Part shown: positions 24,865 through 33,827 of the stretch, piece after piece
How the letters are laid out: each line of letters opens with the position of its first letter
Numbering within the stretch: position 1 is the first letter of the stretch
Notes under the pieces: generated by a model
Told to the model about the DNA's origin: nothing
Seen by the model: the letters and a program-made list of their open reading frames with translations, nothing else
The model's database searches: none
Made by a program: the position numbers and the translations under genes
Assembly (NCBI GenBank): GCA_002309615.1
Contig: DBXT01000042.1
Location: 62,001 to 126,000 of the forward strand
Length of the DNA stretch: 64,000 nt
Reading direction: 5' to 3'
Source: Bacteroidales bacterium UBA1205
Lineage (GTDB): Bacteria; Bacteroidota; Bacteroidia; Bacteroidales; WCHB1-69

Positions 24865-25656
24865 ATGAATGGTGATACCCGGAATTTGAATATTTGTCTG
24901 GTGCAAACGGATATCCGCACCGAAGACAAACAGGCTAATATCAAAATAGGAGAACAGCTGTTACACCGAATAACACAACAACCGGATATTATAGTTTTTC
25001 CGGAATTGTTTTCCTGCGGTTACTCCGAAGGAGTAAAACTCATGGCAGAAGATAGGCAAGGTGAAAGTATCGCTTTTCTGAAATCCGCATCTATGCTTTA
25101 TCATAGCGTAGTGATTGCCGGCATACCCATGCTCACTCCCGATGGTATGGTAAACAGAATGCTATGGGTGGATGAAGGTGAAATAACAGGTCAATACGAT
25201 AAAAAGCATTTGTTCTTCGGCTGTGAAAAAGAATATTTTGTGGCAGGTAACAAGCCAACCGTATGCACCAAAAACGGATGGAACTGCCGTTTAATCACTT
25301 GCTATGACATACGTTTTCCTATGTGGTGCAGGAATAAATTTTTCAAACCTTCGTCCCGCTTTATGTATGATATACTGATAGTAATTGCTAACTTTCCTGC
25401 CGCTCGAGCCATGCAATTCGATACTTTGCTGCGTGCCCGTGCCATAGAAAACCAATGTTATGTTCTGGCAGTGAACCGCATAGGCAAAGACGGATACGGC
25501 AACCTTCACCAAGGAAACACCCAAATTATCAGTCCGCAAGGTCGCACCTTGGCACAAGTGCCTAATTATACGCAAAATATTTTGGAATATACATTATCAC
25601 CTCAACCATTATCGGACTTGCGTTCCGAATTTCCTATCGGTGAAGATTGGGATTAA
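24865..25656 (+). CDS. Carbon-nitrogen hydrolase (omega-amidase-like)
   Basis: 263 residues with the nitrilase triad: Glu in VFPELFSCGY (about 48), Lys in YDKKHLF (about 113) and Cys146 in LITCYDIRFP. The FFGCEKE and RARAIENQCYVLAVNRIG motifs point to the YafV/omega-amidase branch, which hydrolyses 2-oxoglutaramate and 2-oxosuccinamate in metabolite repair. A cytoplasmic enzyme of usual length. Its last 48 bases overlap, in the opposite direction, the 3' end of the next gene. It has its own promoter. Confidence 0.9.
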   Translation: MNGDTRNLNICLVQTDIRTEDKQANIKIGEQLLHRITQQPDIIVFPELFSCGYSEGVKLMAEDRQGESIAFLKSASMLYHSVVIAGIPMLTPDGMVNRMLWVDEGEITGQYDKKHLFFGCEKEYFVAGNKPTVCTKNGWNCRLITCYDIRFPMWCRNKFFKPSSRFMYDILIVIANFPAARAMQFDTLLRARAIENQCYVLAVNRIGKDGYGNLHQGNTQIISPQGRTLAQVPNYTQNILEYTLSPQPLSDLRSEFPIGEDWD

Positions 25657-26436
25657 ACCATTAATCACCAATTGCAACAATAACAAAGCCAAGCCGATAC
25701 GAAATATTCGTTGCCAAGGGTCGTACACAAAATGCAACAATGCACACCGGTGTTGCGGATTACAAGAAATCATGGAAATATCCCAATGTTTGTATTGTAT
25801 GGGATGATTCGGAGAAAGAACAAATATCTCATCATCACTACCCTGCCTGATGGATAATTCCGCCTTGGGGAAAGCATGCGTTTGCACGGATATAATTTTT
25901 ATTTGATCATTGCTTGATAAAAATGTTTGATATTCATCACATACCGTCAGTTGATGATCATGAATATCGTGATAGCCTGCAAAAAGATAAAAAACTATCA
26001 ATCCTATTCCTATCACAGCAGCACTATGGCTAACCATATATGCAGGCTTACGCAATCGTAAAGGTAATATCAATTTGCCGCACAATATCACCCATGTAAC
26101 AGCGGCCCCTGCCAAAGCAGTATAACTATTATGTATGTGTTGTATGTCTGCTACTTGATGGTGAGTGATGGTTTGCGCAAAAAAAGTCATACACACGCAA
26201 ACCACTGTCCACATTATACACATCCACACCGAAGAAACAGGCGATATGATATATTCTGCCAACGATTTTAACGGGCAGAACAACCACCATACAACACTTC
26301 CGCCGCACACAAGTGCAACAAAACAGATATTTAAAGGATAGCTCAATTCGGGAGTGGCAAACAAGTGATGCAATAAATACGAAACAACCATGATAAAAAC
26401 CATGACAGCTATTCCGTATTTAGTTTCTTTTCTCAT
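25609..26436 (-). CDS. Integral membrane protein, possibly ResB-like cytochrome c biogenesis factor
   Basis: 275 residues with four N-terminal hydrophobic helices in two pairs, then one near 145-165, a periplasmic domain (~165-245) and a last helix at ~250-270 (IGLALLLLQLVINGLIPIF). The order, and a phrase such as HSAAVIGIGLIVFYLFAGYHD followed by a beta-rich periplasmic part, recall the ResB/Ccs1 fold, but no conserved haem-handling motif is certain. It follows nspC by 12 bases and shares its strand. Its 3' end overlaps the amidase gene by 48 bases. Function uncertain. Confidence 0.6.
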   Translation of the reverse strand: MRKETKYGIAVMVFIMVVSYLLHHLFATPELSYPLNICFVALVCGGSVVWWLFCPLKSLAEYIISPVSSVWMCIMWTVVCVCMTFFAQTITHHQVADIQHIHNSYTALAGAAVTWVILCGKLILPLRLRKPAYMVSHSAAVIGIGLIVFYLFAGYHDIHDHQLTVCDEYQTFLSSNDQIKIISVQTHAFPKAELSIRQGSDDEIFVLSPNHPIQYKHWDISMISCNPQHRCALLHFVYDPWQRIFRIGLALLLLQLVINGLIPIFTDRKFGTQVR

Positions 26437-26448
26437 GTAAATAGCAGA

Positions 26449-27603
26449 TTACGAAAGTTTGTTCTTATAATCTTCATGAGTAAATTGACGCAGCATTTCC
26501 AGCTGTTGGTCTTTGGTCCACACTGCTATATGGGGATGTTTAACACCATTAAAAAAAGTGGTTTTGACCATGGTATAATGTATCATATCGTCAAAAATTA
26601 TTTTTTCACCCACTTCCAAGGGTTTATCAAAAGCATAATCGCCCATACCCATAAAATCACCCGCCAAACAGGAGTTGCCTCCCATACGATATACGTATTT
26701 GTCACCTTTTCGGGCATCGCGGGCATTGATGATATTAGGTTTATAAGGCATTTCCAAACAATCGGGCATGTGGCATGCAAAAGAAGTGTCCAACATGGCT
26801 ATATCAAAATCATTACCATGAATAATATCTTGTATTTCAGCCACCAACACTCCCGTTTGCCATCCTACCGCCTCACCCGGTTCTAAGATAATCTCTTCCA
26901 AATTCGGGTAACGCCGGTGCAGGTTTTGCAATAAGCTCACAAGATGTTCTATATTATAACCTTCTTTGGTGATAAGGTGTCCTCCTCCGAGATTAAGCCA
27001 GCGGGCTTGTGAGATGAGTGTGCCGAATTTTTTTTCTAAAGCTTGCAGCGTGCGTTCGAAAGTATAACTATCGTTTTCACACAAGGCGTGACAATGTAAC
27101 CCTTCTATTTCGGGAGGCAGGGTGTTGTCCAAAAATCGGCGGCGTATGCCCAAACGAGAATCTTCTCCTGCGGGATTATATAAATCGGTGCTCACCTCCG
27201 AATATTCAGGATTCACTCTTAAGCCTAAAGACACTTTTTTCCCTGTGGAATGATATATAGGCAATAAATTTTGATATTGCGAAAGCGAGTTAAAGGTAAG
27301 GTGCGAACTCATTTGTAACAATAGAGGAAATTCCTCTTTGGTATATACGGGACAATAGGTATGTGCCTCTGTGTTCATCTCTTCAAATATCAATTGAGCT
27401 TCGTTGAGTGAACTGGCTGTAGCTCCGCTAAGATAATGTTTTACCATAGGGAACTCATGCCAAAAAGCAAAACCTTTCAACGCACATATTATCTTCACAT
27501 TTGCTTCCTGCTCCACCATGTGAAGAATTTGAAGGTTTATTTCCAAAGCTTCTTCATTAAGCAGATAGCAAGGAGTGGGTATTTTATCAAAAGGAATGCC
27601 CAT
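26449..27603 (-). CDS. nspC: Carboxynorspermidine decarboxylase
   Basis: 384 residues from the ATG at 27603. A PLP enzyme of the alanine-racemase-fold decarboxylase group; Lys43 in ICALKGFAFW forms the Schiff base. LNLGGGHL, ILEPGEAVGW and a C-terminal substrate motif (LAGDFMGMGDY) are characteristic of NspC, which converts carboxyspermidine or carboxynorspermidine to the free polyamine. This is the last step of the alternative spermidine pathway common in Bacteroidota. The partner dehydrogenase is not in the window. It starts one base after the S9B peptidase gene, so the two form an operon. Confidence 0.93.
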   Translation of the reverse strand: MGIPFDKIPTPCYLLNEEALEINLQILHMVEQEANVKIICALKGFAFWHEFPMVKHYLSGATASSLNEAQLIFEEMNTEAHTYCPVYTKEEFPLLLQMSSHLTFNSLSQYQNLLPIYHSTGKKVSLGLRVNPEYSEVSTDLYNPAGEDSRLGIRRRFLDNTLPPEIEGLHCHALCENDSYTFERTLQALEKKFGTLISQARWLNLGGGHLITKEGYNIEHLVSLLQNLHRRYPNLEEIILEPGEAVGWQTGVLVAEIQDIIHGNDFDIAMLDTSFACHMPDCLEMPYKPNIINARDARKGDKYVYRMGGNSCLAGDFMGMGDYAFDKPLEVGEKIIFDDMIHYTMVKTTFFNGVKHPHIAVWTKDQQLEMLRQFTHEDYKNKLS

Positions 27604-27604
27604 G

Positions 27605-29797
27605 TTATAAGTTCTTAAGTACAAAATCGGTGAGTTTTATATATAAGTGATAGCGGGTGTTACCACCATATATGCCATGATTTTTGTTGGGATAAAAATA
27701 TTGTTCATATTGTTTTTCCGCCTTATTAAGTGCGGTGATAAGATCCACCGAATTTTGCACATGCACATTGTCATCGGCCAAACCGTGCACCAATAAATAA
27801 TTGCCTTTTAATTTGTATGCATGGGTAATGGGTGAATTATCATCATAGCCTGCTTCGTTTTCTTGCGGGGTTTGCAAATAACGTTCTGTATATATATTGT
27901 CATAATATCTCCAAGTGGTTACAGGAGCTACAGCCATTGCCATTTTGAAAACGCCATCTCCGGTAAACATGGCCAAACTGGAGAGATATCCGCCAAAACT
28001 CCAACCCCATATTCCTATGCGATTACCGTCTACATAGGGAAGTGTTTTTAAATATTTGGCGGTAGCTATTTGGTCTATGGCTTCGTATTTACCCATTTGC
28101 TTGTATATACACTTTTTAAATTCATCTCCTTTGGTGGCTGTGCCGCGACCATCGGTGCAGACAATGATATACCCTTTTTGGGCCAGCATTTGATACCAAG
28201 CAAAATCCATGCTCCCGCTAAAAGAATTGCTTACTTCCTGACTGCCGGGACCGCCGTATACATGCATCAAAACAGGATATTTCTTGGAAGGGTCAAAATC
28301 CAAAGGTTTAATAATACTGCCGTTAATGCTTATGCCTTCTTCGCTGACAAAACTGAAAAGTTCTACCGGAGCAAAACCATATTCTTGCATCAATTGTTTG
28401 TAGGCTGCATTATCCAACATAGTGCTCAACACTTTCCCGTTTGCATTGTTGAGAGTATAAACAGGAGGTGTGGCAATATCGGAATATACATTGCGGTAGT
28501 ACCGGCATGTGGGACTGAAAGTGGCATTGTTCCAACCTTTTCCGTTGGATAACATTTTTTTATCTTTGCCGTTCATGCTGATACGATATAAATCTCTGTT
28601 TAATGTTCCCGATTCGTTGGAAAGATAATAAATATATTTTTTTTCTTTATCTACGGCACATATTCCCGCCACCTCAAAGTTTCCCTTGGTAAGCTGGGTA
28701 ACGGCACCACCGAACACCACATGATAGATATGATTGTAGCCATCTCGTTCGGAAGTTACTATCATGCTTTTGTTGTCATTGAGAAAATAGTAATCGTGGG
28801 TGACGTCCAACCATTTGTCATTTAAATCGGTATATATTAAATCTTTATTTTTTGAAATGGTGTTGTAACGGAAAAAGTCCAATTGATTTTGATGACGATT
28901 CATTTTTAATATCACCAAATCTTGCGCGTTAGGGAGCCAATATAAGCGAGGAATATAACAATCGGAGTTATCGCCCATATCCACGGTGGTGGTATGTGCG
29001 GTATTTATATTATATATCAATACATCCACTATTGAATTATCTTCACCTGCTTTGGGATATTTGTAGCAATGTTCTTGCGGGTACAAACCGCCATACATGG
29101 TAAATGAAAACTCTTTTACCCTGCTTTCGTCAAAACGAAGAAAAGCAATATTCTGTCCGTCGGGCGACCAATAAAAACATTGGCTCATATCCAGTTCCTC
29201 TTCATACACCCAATCTGCCATGCCGTTGATGATATGTCTATCCAACCCGTCGGTGGTAACGGCGGTTTCGGTATTGGCAGCCAAATCTTTAACGAACAAG
29301 TTGTTATTTCTTACAAATGCCACTTTAGAGCCATCGGGGGAAAAGGTTGCAAAGCTTTGTTTGTCCAAAGCGGTATCGGACAACGACTTAACTGTACGAG
29401 CGGCTAAATCCACTATATAATAATAGGCCTTGCTTGAACGACGATAAATGCTTTCCATTTGGGTGGAAACAAGCATTTTGGTTTCCGTACGGTCAAAAGC
29501 ATAACTGTTAATACTACGCATGGTAAGATTAGAATGCATGGCTTTTAAATCATCGTTACTCAACAAGGTGGACACTTTGGTTTGATCTACAAACTTGTAT
29601 TTATCTATGCTCAATAGCGTTTTCACGGTATAAAAATCACCGTTTAGCGAGGTGTTAAAACCGGGAACGCTTTGGGGATAGAATTTGTAATTCTTCCAGA
29701 TATCTTCCACCGTAATGCTTTTTTGTGCGTATATGCTATTGCATATTAAGAATAATACTGCCGTAAATACAAAGAAAATATTTTGTTTTTTCATCAT
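27605..29797 (-). CDS. Dipeptidyl peptidase IV family (S9B) serine peptidase
   Basis: 730 residues from the ATG at 29797 (a second ATG follows directly). The signal peptide ends near IYAQ. The N-terminal beta-propeller (~40-480) includes the S9B motif DWVYEEELD, which holds the Glu pair that grips the substrate amino terminus. The C-terminal alpha/beta hydrolase domain has the nucleophile Ser600 in GWSFGG, Asp in LADDNVH and His in NHGIYG. It releases Xaa-Pro dipeptides in the periplasm or at the surface, typical of asaccharolytic or peptide-using Bacteroidales. An extended promoter box lies upstream. Confidence 0.94.
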   Translation of the reverse strand: MMKKQNIFFVFTAVLFLICNSIYAQKSITVEDIWKNYKFYPQSVPGFNTSLNGDFYTVKTLLSIDKYKFVDQTKVSTLLSNDDLKAMHSNLTMRSINSYAFDRTETKMLVSTQMESIYRRSSKAYYYIVDLAARTVKSLSDTALDKQSFATFSPDGSKVAFVRNNNLFVKDLAANTETAVTTDGLDRHIINGMADWVYEEELDMSQCFYWSPDGQNIAFLRFDESRVKEFSFTMYGGLYPQEHCYKYPKAGEDNSIVDVLIYNINTAHTTTVDMGDNSDCYIPRLYWLPNAQDLVILKMNRHQNQLDFFRYNTISKNKDLIYTDLNDKWLDVTHDYYFLNDNKSMIVTSERDGYNHIYHVVFGGAVTQLTKGNFEVAGICAVDKEKKYIYYLSNESGTLNRDLYRISMNGKDKKMLSNGKGWNNATFSPTCRYYRNVYSDIATPPVYTLNNANGKVLSTMLDNAAYKQLMQEYGFAPVELFSFVSEEGISINGSIIKPLDFDPSKKYPVLMHVYGGPGSQEVSNSFSGSMDFAWYQMLAQKGYIIVCTDGRGTATKGDEFKKCIYKQMGKYEAIDQIATAKYLKTLPYVDGNRIGIWGWSFGGYLSSLAMFTGDGVFKMAMAVAPVTTWRYYDNIYTERYLQTPQENEAGYDDNSPITHAYKLKGNYLLVHGLADDNVHVQNSVDLITALNKAEKQYEQYFYPNKNHGIYGGNTRYHLYIKLTDFVLKNL

Positions 29798-29821
29798 GAT
29801 GATATTTTTTAATGTAAAATA

Positions 29822-29829
29822 CAAAGATA
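29822..29829 (-). promoter_or_regulatory. -7 box TATCTTTG (extended TGC) for the S9B-nspC operon
   Basis: On the minus strand the sequence reads AAAAAAATGCTATCTTTG, 24 bases before the start at 29797. It is identical in layout to the box at 59974-59981. Confidence 0.65.
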
Positions 29830-29967
29830 GCATTTTTTTACTTAACACCAAAACAAATACTTTTCTTCCTCTTATTATATCATATACATCTGTAACAAAG
29901 CATTTTTTCTTTCAATCTTTGATAGCACTATCTCCTTTTATAATGGATGTACTTTGTCAAAAAATGC

Positions 29968-29975
29968 TACCTTTG
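29968..29975 (+). promoter_or_regulatory. -7 box TACCTTTG (extended TGC) abutting the dus start codon
   Basis: AAAAAATGCTACCTTTG ends four bases before the ATG at 29980. The transcript is therefore predicted to be leaderless or nearly so. Confidence 0.6.
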
Positions 29976-29979
29976 CAAG

Positions 29980-30915
29980 ATGAAATTCTATTTTGCTCCT
30001 TTTCATGGCATAAGCTTGCGATTGTTTCGCAACGTGTTTTTTAACCACTTTGGTGGTTTTGACGCTGTTATGGCTCCTTTTGTAGCAGCTGTTCCCGCTT
30101 CGCACCTTAAACCTTCGTATTTTTCTGACACCTATCCGCTATCGGATACCTTGCCCCTTATACCGCAGATAATGGGAAACAATGCTCAAGATATAGCCGA
30201 TACGGCCGCTTATCTCTACGATTTGGGTTTTGAAAAAGTGAATTTGAATTTAGGTTGTCCCATGCCGAAAATTACCCGCAAAAGGCGTGCCTGCGGGCTA
30301 ATGCCGTTCGCGGATGAAATTGAGCAAATTGTTGACCGAGTATGCGAAACCTCTCCGGTAAAATTTTCTTTGAAGATGCGTTTAGGCATGTTTTCTGCCG
30401 AAGAATCCATTGCTATTTTAAACAGGGTGAACAACTATCCTTTGGATGAGGTGATTATTCATGCCCGTTTGGGAATACAACAATATGAAGGTGAAGCCGA
30501 TAGACAAGCGTTTCGAACTTGCTATCAGGTTTGCCGCCTGCCACTATGCTACAATGGAGATGTTTTTACAAAAGAAGATTTTTGCTCTGTCACATGGCAA
30601 TTCCCGAATCTTCGTGCCGTCATGTTGGGGCGGGGTATGTTGCAAAATCCTTTTTTATTGGAAGAAATTAAAGAAAATATGATTTCCGCCGAAGAAAAAA
30701 ACAAGCGTTTTGCCGTATTTTATCAAGATCTCATAAGTGCTTATCAGCAATATTTTCCATGCCAAACCATTATTGTCAACAGATTGAAGGAACTATGGAA
30801 ATATTTTTATCATTTTGCTCCTCTCTCCGATGCCGGCTTGCAGCAATTGTTACGGCAACAAGGTGATGCATTCCTTTCTGCAACTTGTCAGTTGGCAGAG
30901 AAAAGTTTTATCTGA
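29980..30915 (+). CDS. tRNA dihydrouridine synthase (Dus family)
   Basis: 311 residues from the ATG at 29980. FMN-dependent TIM barrel: MKFYFAPFHG at the start, PQIMGN, VNLNLGCPMPKI (catalytic Cys region), LKMRLG, VIIHARLG and YNGDVFTKEDF are the expected substrate and FMN motifs. It reduces uridines in tRNA D-loops. The ATG at 29947 is upstream of the promoter box and rejected. The protein is of normal length, although the KRRACG segment after GCP is unusual compared with the common KGxG. It is separate from the following SGNH/MBOAT operon. Confidence 0.9.
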   Translation: MKFYFAPFHGISLRLFRNVFFNHFGGFDAVMAPFVAAVPASHLKPSYFSDTYPLSDTLPLIPQIMGNNAQDIADTAAYLYDLGFEKVNLNLGCPMPKITRKRRACGLMPFADEIEQIVDRVCETSPVKFSLKMRLGMFSAEESIAILNRVNNYPLDEVIIHARLGIQQYEGEADRQAFRTCYQVCRLPLCYNGDVFTKEDFCSVTWQFPNLRAVMLGRGMLQNPFLLEEIKENMISAEEKNKRFAVFYQDLISAYQQYFPCQTIIVNRLKELWKYFYHFAPLSDAGLQQLLRQQGDAFLSATCQLAEKSFI

Positions 30916-31061
30916 AAATCTTACAGCAATTTCATTTTAAACTCCCCAAAAAAATCTTTTCAATATTTTCAGGTATTTACAATATATACAATAATATAAC
31001 ATGTGTTTTTCTTTTTTATTGCCTTGCTTTTTGTTGTATTTGTAGATACATAAAAAAATGT

Positions 31062-31069
31062 TATCTTTG
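31062..31069 (+). promoter_or_regulatory. -7 box TATCTTTG (extended TGT) for the SGNH/MBOAT operon
   Basis: AAAAAAATGTTATCTTTG lies 33 bases before the start at 31102. It drives three tightly packed genes. Confidence 0.65.
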
Positions 31070-31101
31070 TAGTTTATTGCATAGGCGAAACGAGATGAAA
31101 T

Positions 31102-32544
31102 ATGAAACCTTATAAAATTCTTGTATTCATATTGTTAACATTTTCGGCATTGGCATTATTGGGAATGGTTTTTCCTAAAAATGGTGTCAATATAGGTTTA
31201 TGCACGCTTACATTTCCTACTCCTGGTGCTATTATTAGTGATAACAAAGTGGAGGAAATGGATATTGAAAGCAATTTAGAGGCATTAAAAGAACAAGCCA
31301 CCATGTCTCATTCGGCCACTGCTACGGATAGTTTGGCATTTTATCGCAATTATGTACGCAATAATGCAGCCCGTATCTATTTTCCTAATAATGACTATAC
31401 CTATTTTGACAAACTGTTTGCCATTTTAGAATCGGCACACAAATCGGATAAAGCCGTTCATATAGTGCATTATGGTGATTCTCAAATAGAGATGGACCGT
31501 ATTTCCAGCATGTTTCGTCATCGGATACAAGAGCAATTCGGAGGCAAAGGAGCCGGCATGGTTCCACCTATACAAACGATACCCTCTTTTACGGTACGAC
31601 AAAATTATGCCGGAAATTTAAGTCGGTATGTAGTATACGGAGACACTTCCCAACCGAGGGCTTCACACAGGAGATATGGTATTTTGGCCAATATGGCCCA
31701 ACTTAGCGGAGAAGCTTCCATTACGGTAGGAGCAAGCACAGGCTCCCGTACTTTTAGTGAAACCCAAAAATTCTCACGAATAGTATTATTGATAGGCAAT
31801 AATGCGGACCATTTTTCTGCTGTATGTGGAGGACAACAGCGTTCCATCGCCGTAGCCAATAGGGGTGTAAGCCGTTTAACATGGACGCTCCCCCAAGCTG
31901 TCAGCCAAACCACCATACACCTGAATGGTACTGCAGAAATATACGCTGTATCCATGGAAGACCCTTCGGGTGTGAACATAGACAATGTTCCTATGCGTGG
32001 TTGTTCGGGAACGATTTTTACCCGTATGGACTCGTTAATTTTTGCACAATGCAATGCCAACATGAATGTGCAGTTGATAATAATGCAATATGGCGGTAAT
32101 ATGATGCCGCAAATTAACAGCCAAAAAGCCATAGACAATTATATGGAACGCATAGCCAAACAAATACAATATATACATCATTGCAATCCTAAAGCTAAAA
32201 TTCTGTTTATCGGTCCTTCCGATATGTCTAAACGTATAGACGGAGTGATGCAGACATACACCTATCTGCCTGCAATGAATGAAGCTTTAAAGGCTACCGT
32301 GTTAAAAAATGATGCAGCCTATTGGGATATGTACAATGTAATGGGAGGAAAAAATTCCATGGTTTCATGGGTAAAGCATTCACCAGCATGGGCAGGTGGA
32401 GACTATGTGCATTTTACCGAAGCAGGGGCTTTGAAAATAGCCACCACATTGTCAGATGCTTTTCTGCTGCATTATCATTTTTATGTTATGCGCAAGCGTT
32501 TTCCGGACATATTGATGGAACGTTTAATGAAAAGTAATCAATAA
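31102..32544 (+). CDS. SGNH/GDSL-type extracytoplasmic hydrolase or acyltransferase, first of MBOAT operon
   Basis: 480 residues with an N-terminal membrane anchor or signal (8-24). Block I HYGDSQIE (near residue 126) carries the Ser; block III is MQYGGNMM; block V is GDYVHFTEAG with the Asp-x-x-His pair. A jelly-roll-like region lies in between. In related polymer-acetylation systems such proteins take an acyl group delivered by an MBOAT protein and place it on a periplasmic glycan. The next gene, 8 bases on, is a second SGNH protein, and the third is the MBOAT gene. A role in O-acylating a surface polysaccharide or peptidoglycan is inferred; esterase activity is the alternative. Confidence 0.8.
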   Translation: MKPYKILVFILLTFSALALLGMVFPKNGVNIGLCTLTFPTPGAIISDNKVEEMDIESNLEALKEQATMSHSATATDSLAFYRNYVRNNAARIYFPNNDYTYFDKLFAILESAHKSDKAVHIVHYGDSQIEMDRISSMFRHRIQEQFGGKGAGMVPPIQTIPSFTVRQNYAGNLSRYVVYGDTSQPRASHRRYGILANMAQLSGEASITVGASTGSRTFSETQKFSRIVLLIGNNADHFSAVCGGQQRSIAVANRGVSRLTWTLPQAVSQTTIHLNGTAEIYAVSMEDPSGVNIDNVPMRGCSGTIFTRMDSLIFAQCNANMNVQLIIMQYGGNMMPQINSQKAIDNYMERIAKQIQYIHHCNPKAKILFIGPSDMSKRIDGVMQTYTYLPAMNEALKATVLKNDAAYWDMYNVMGGKNSMVSWVKHSPAWAGGDYVHFTEAGALKIATTLSDAFLLHYHFYVMRKRFPDILMERLMKSNQ

Positions 32545-32552
32545 AAAGGAAC

Positions 32553-33827
32553 ATGTTACGCAAGCATATTTATTTGGGTATCGTCCTGTTGTTGTACCTT
32601 ACAAGCATGGCTCAATGGTTGCACCAACCCGTTCCCGCTACCCCGAGATATCAACCCTCACAAGCTTGCATGACATATCCTTCCGGCGATAGCACCGCTT
32701 TTGACCATTTTTTTTCCCTTTTGGATGATTACATCTTCAACGGCTCAGACAACAGATTTACCATATTGCACATGGGAGGATCTCATATTCAGGCAGGTGT
32801 ATTCACCAACAAAACACGTTCTAATTTGTTACGTCTTTATCCCGAATTGATATCGGCAAGGGGAATGCTCTTTCCTTTTCATATTGCCGGCACCAATAAT
32901 CCGGTAAGCTATAAATCGTCCCACACGGGAAAATGGACCTATTGTAAAAACACCCAACACAATGCACAATACAGCATGGGCATACTGGGCATGTGCGGAG
33001 TGCCTGCCGATACCAATAGCACCGCCTCCATCAGCATGCGCAACAATGACAGTATATGTTTTACCTTTTCTACCCTATATCTATTAGGTTATTGTGATTC
33101 GGGATGGGTAAGGCCGAAAATCATCTATCTTGACACTTTAACGGCATACGGACAATACGACACCAACATTTCCGCCTATTGTTTCCGTTTGGATACCAAC
33201 ATAGACGCCTTCACGGTAGCCTTTGAATCGGTAAGCGACACCGTTTGGGAAAATTTTTATCTGAGAGGTTTTTATGCGGATCACCATCGGGGCGGGTTAT
33301 CATATGTGGACATAGGAGTAAACGGCGCCAGCGTGCCTTCGTATTTACGGTGTGAATATTTGGAGAAAGATTTACGCTTGCTCAAACCCGATTTATGTAT
33401 TTTTTCCATCGGTATCAACGATGCCAGCGGCACCGATTTTGATACTGCCGTGTTTATACAAAATTACAAACAACTCATCACCCGCATACGCTCCGTTGCC
33501 CCCGATTGCCAAGTGTTGTTTACCACCAACAACGACAGCTACCGCAAGGTAAAACGCAGCTATATCAACAATCCTAACGGATTGCTGGTAGAATATGCTT
33601 TTCGTTCTTTGGCAGCCTATTACCACACAGGCATGTTTGATTGGTTTGCTTATATGGGCGGGCTTAAATCTATGGCTGAATGGGAGAAAGAAGGTTTGGC
33701 AAAAAAAGACAAAATACATTTTACCAATGCCGGCTATATCATTTGGGGAGATGTGTTGTACAATGTGATACTGCAAGAATACGAAAAACATCTCACCCGT
33801 AAAGCTCAATCAGATGGAATGGAATAG
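32553..33827 (+). CDS. Second SGNH-type protein of the MBOAT operon, with GGS in place of GDS
   Basis: 424 residues, signal peptide at 1-20. Block I reads LHMGGSHIQAG instead of GDSHIQ, so Ser is kept but the usual Asp is Gly. Block III is SIGINDASG, and block V is KDKIHFTNAGY with the Asp-His pair intact. An inserted beta-rich region of about 150 residues separates blocks I and III, as in the first SGNH protein, suggesting that the two arose by duplication and then diverged. Its 3' end overlaps the MBOAT start by 14 bases. It probably acts in the periplasm with the MBOAT protein. Confidence 0.8.
   Translation: MLRKHIYLGIVLLLYLTSMAQWLHQPVPATPRYQPSQACMTYPSGDSTAFDHFFSLLDDYIFNGSDNRFTILHMGGSHIQAGVFTNKTRSNLLRLYPELISARGMLFPFHIAGTNNPVSYKSSHTGKWTYCKNTQHNAQYSMGILGMCGVPADTNSTASISMRNNDSICFTFSTLYLLGYCDSGWVRPKIIYLDTLTAYGQYDTNISAYCFRLDTNIDAFTVAFESVSDTVWENFYLRGFYADHHRGGLSYVDIGVNGASVPSYLRCEYLEKDLRLLKPDLCIFSIGINDASGTDFDTAVFIQNYKQLITRIRSVAPDCQVLFTTNNDSYRKVKRSYINNPNGLLVEYAFRSLAAYYHTGMFDWFAYMGGLKSMAEWEKEGLAKKDKIHFTNAGYIIWGDVLYNVILQEYEKHLTRKAQSDGME

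Noticed and set aside
31605..32138. A 177-codon antisense frame inside the first SGNH gene
   Set aside because: No recognisable motif, and the plus-strand frame has intact SGNH blocks.
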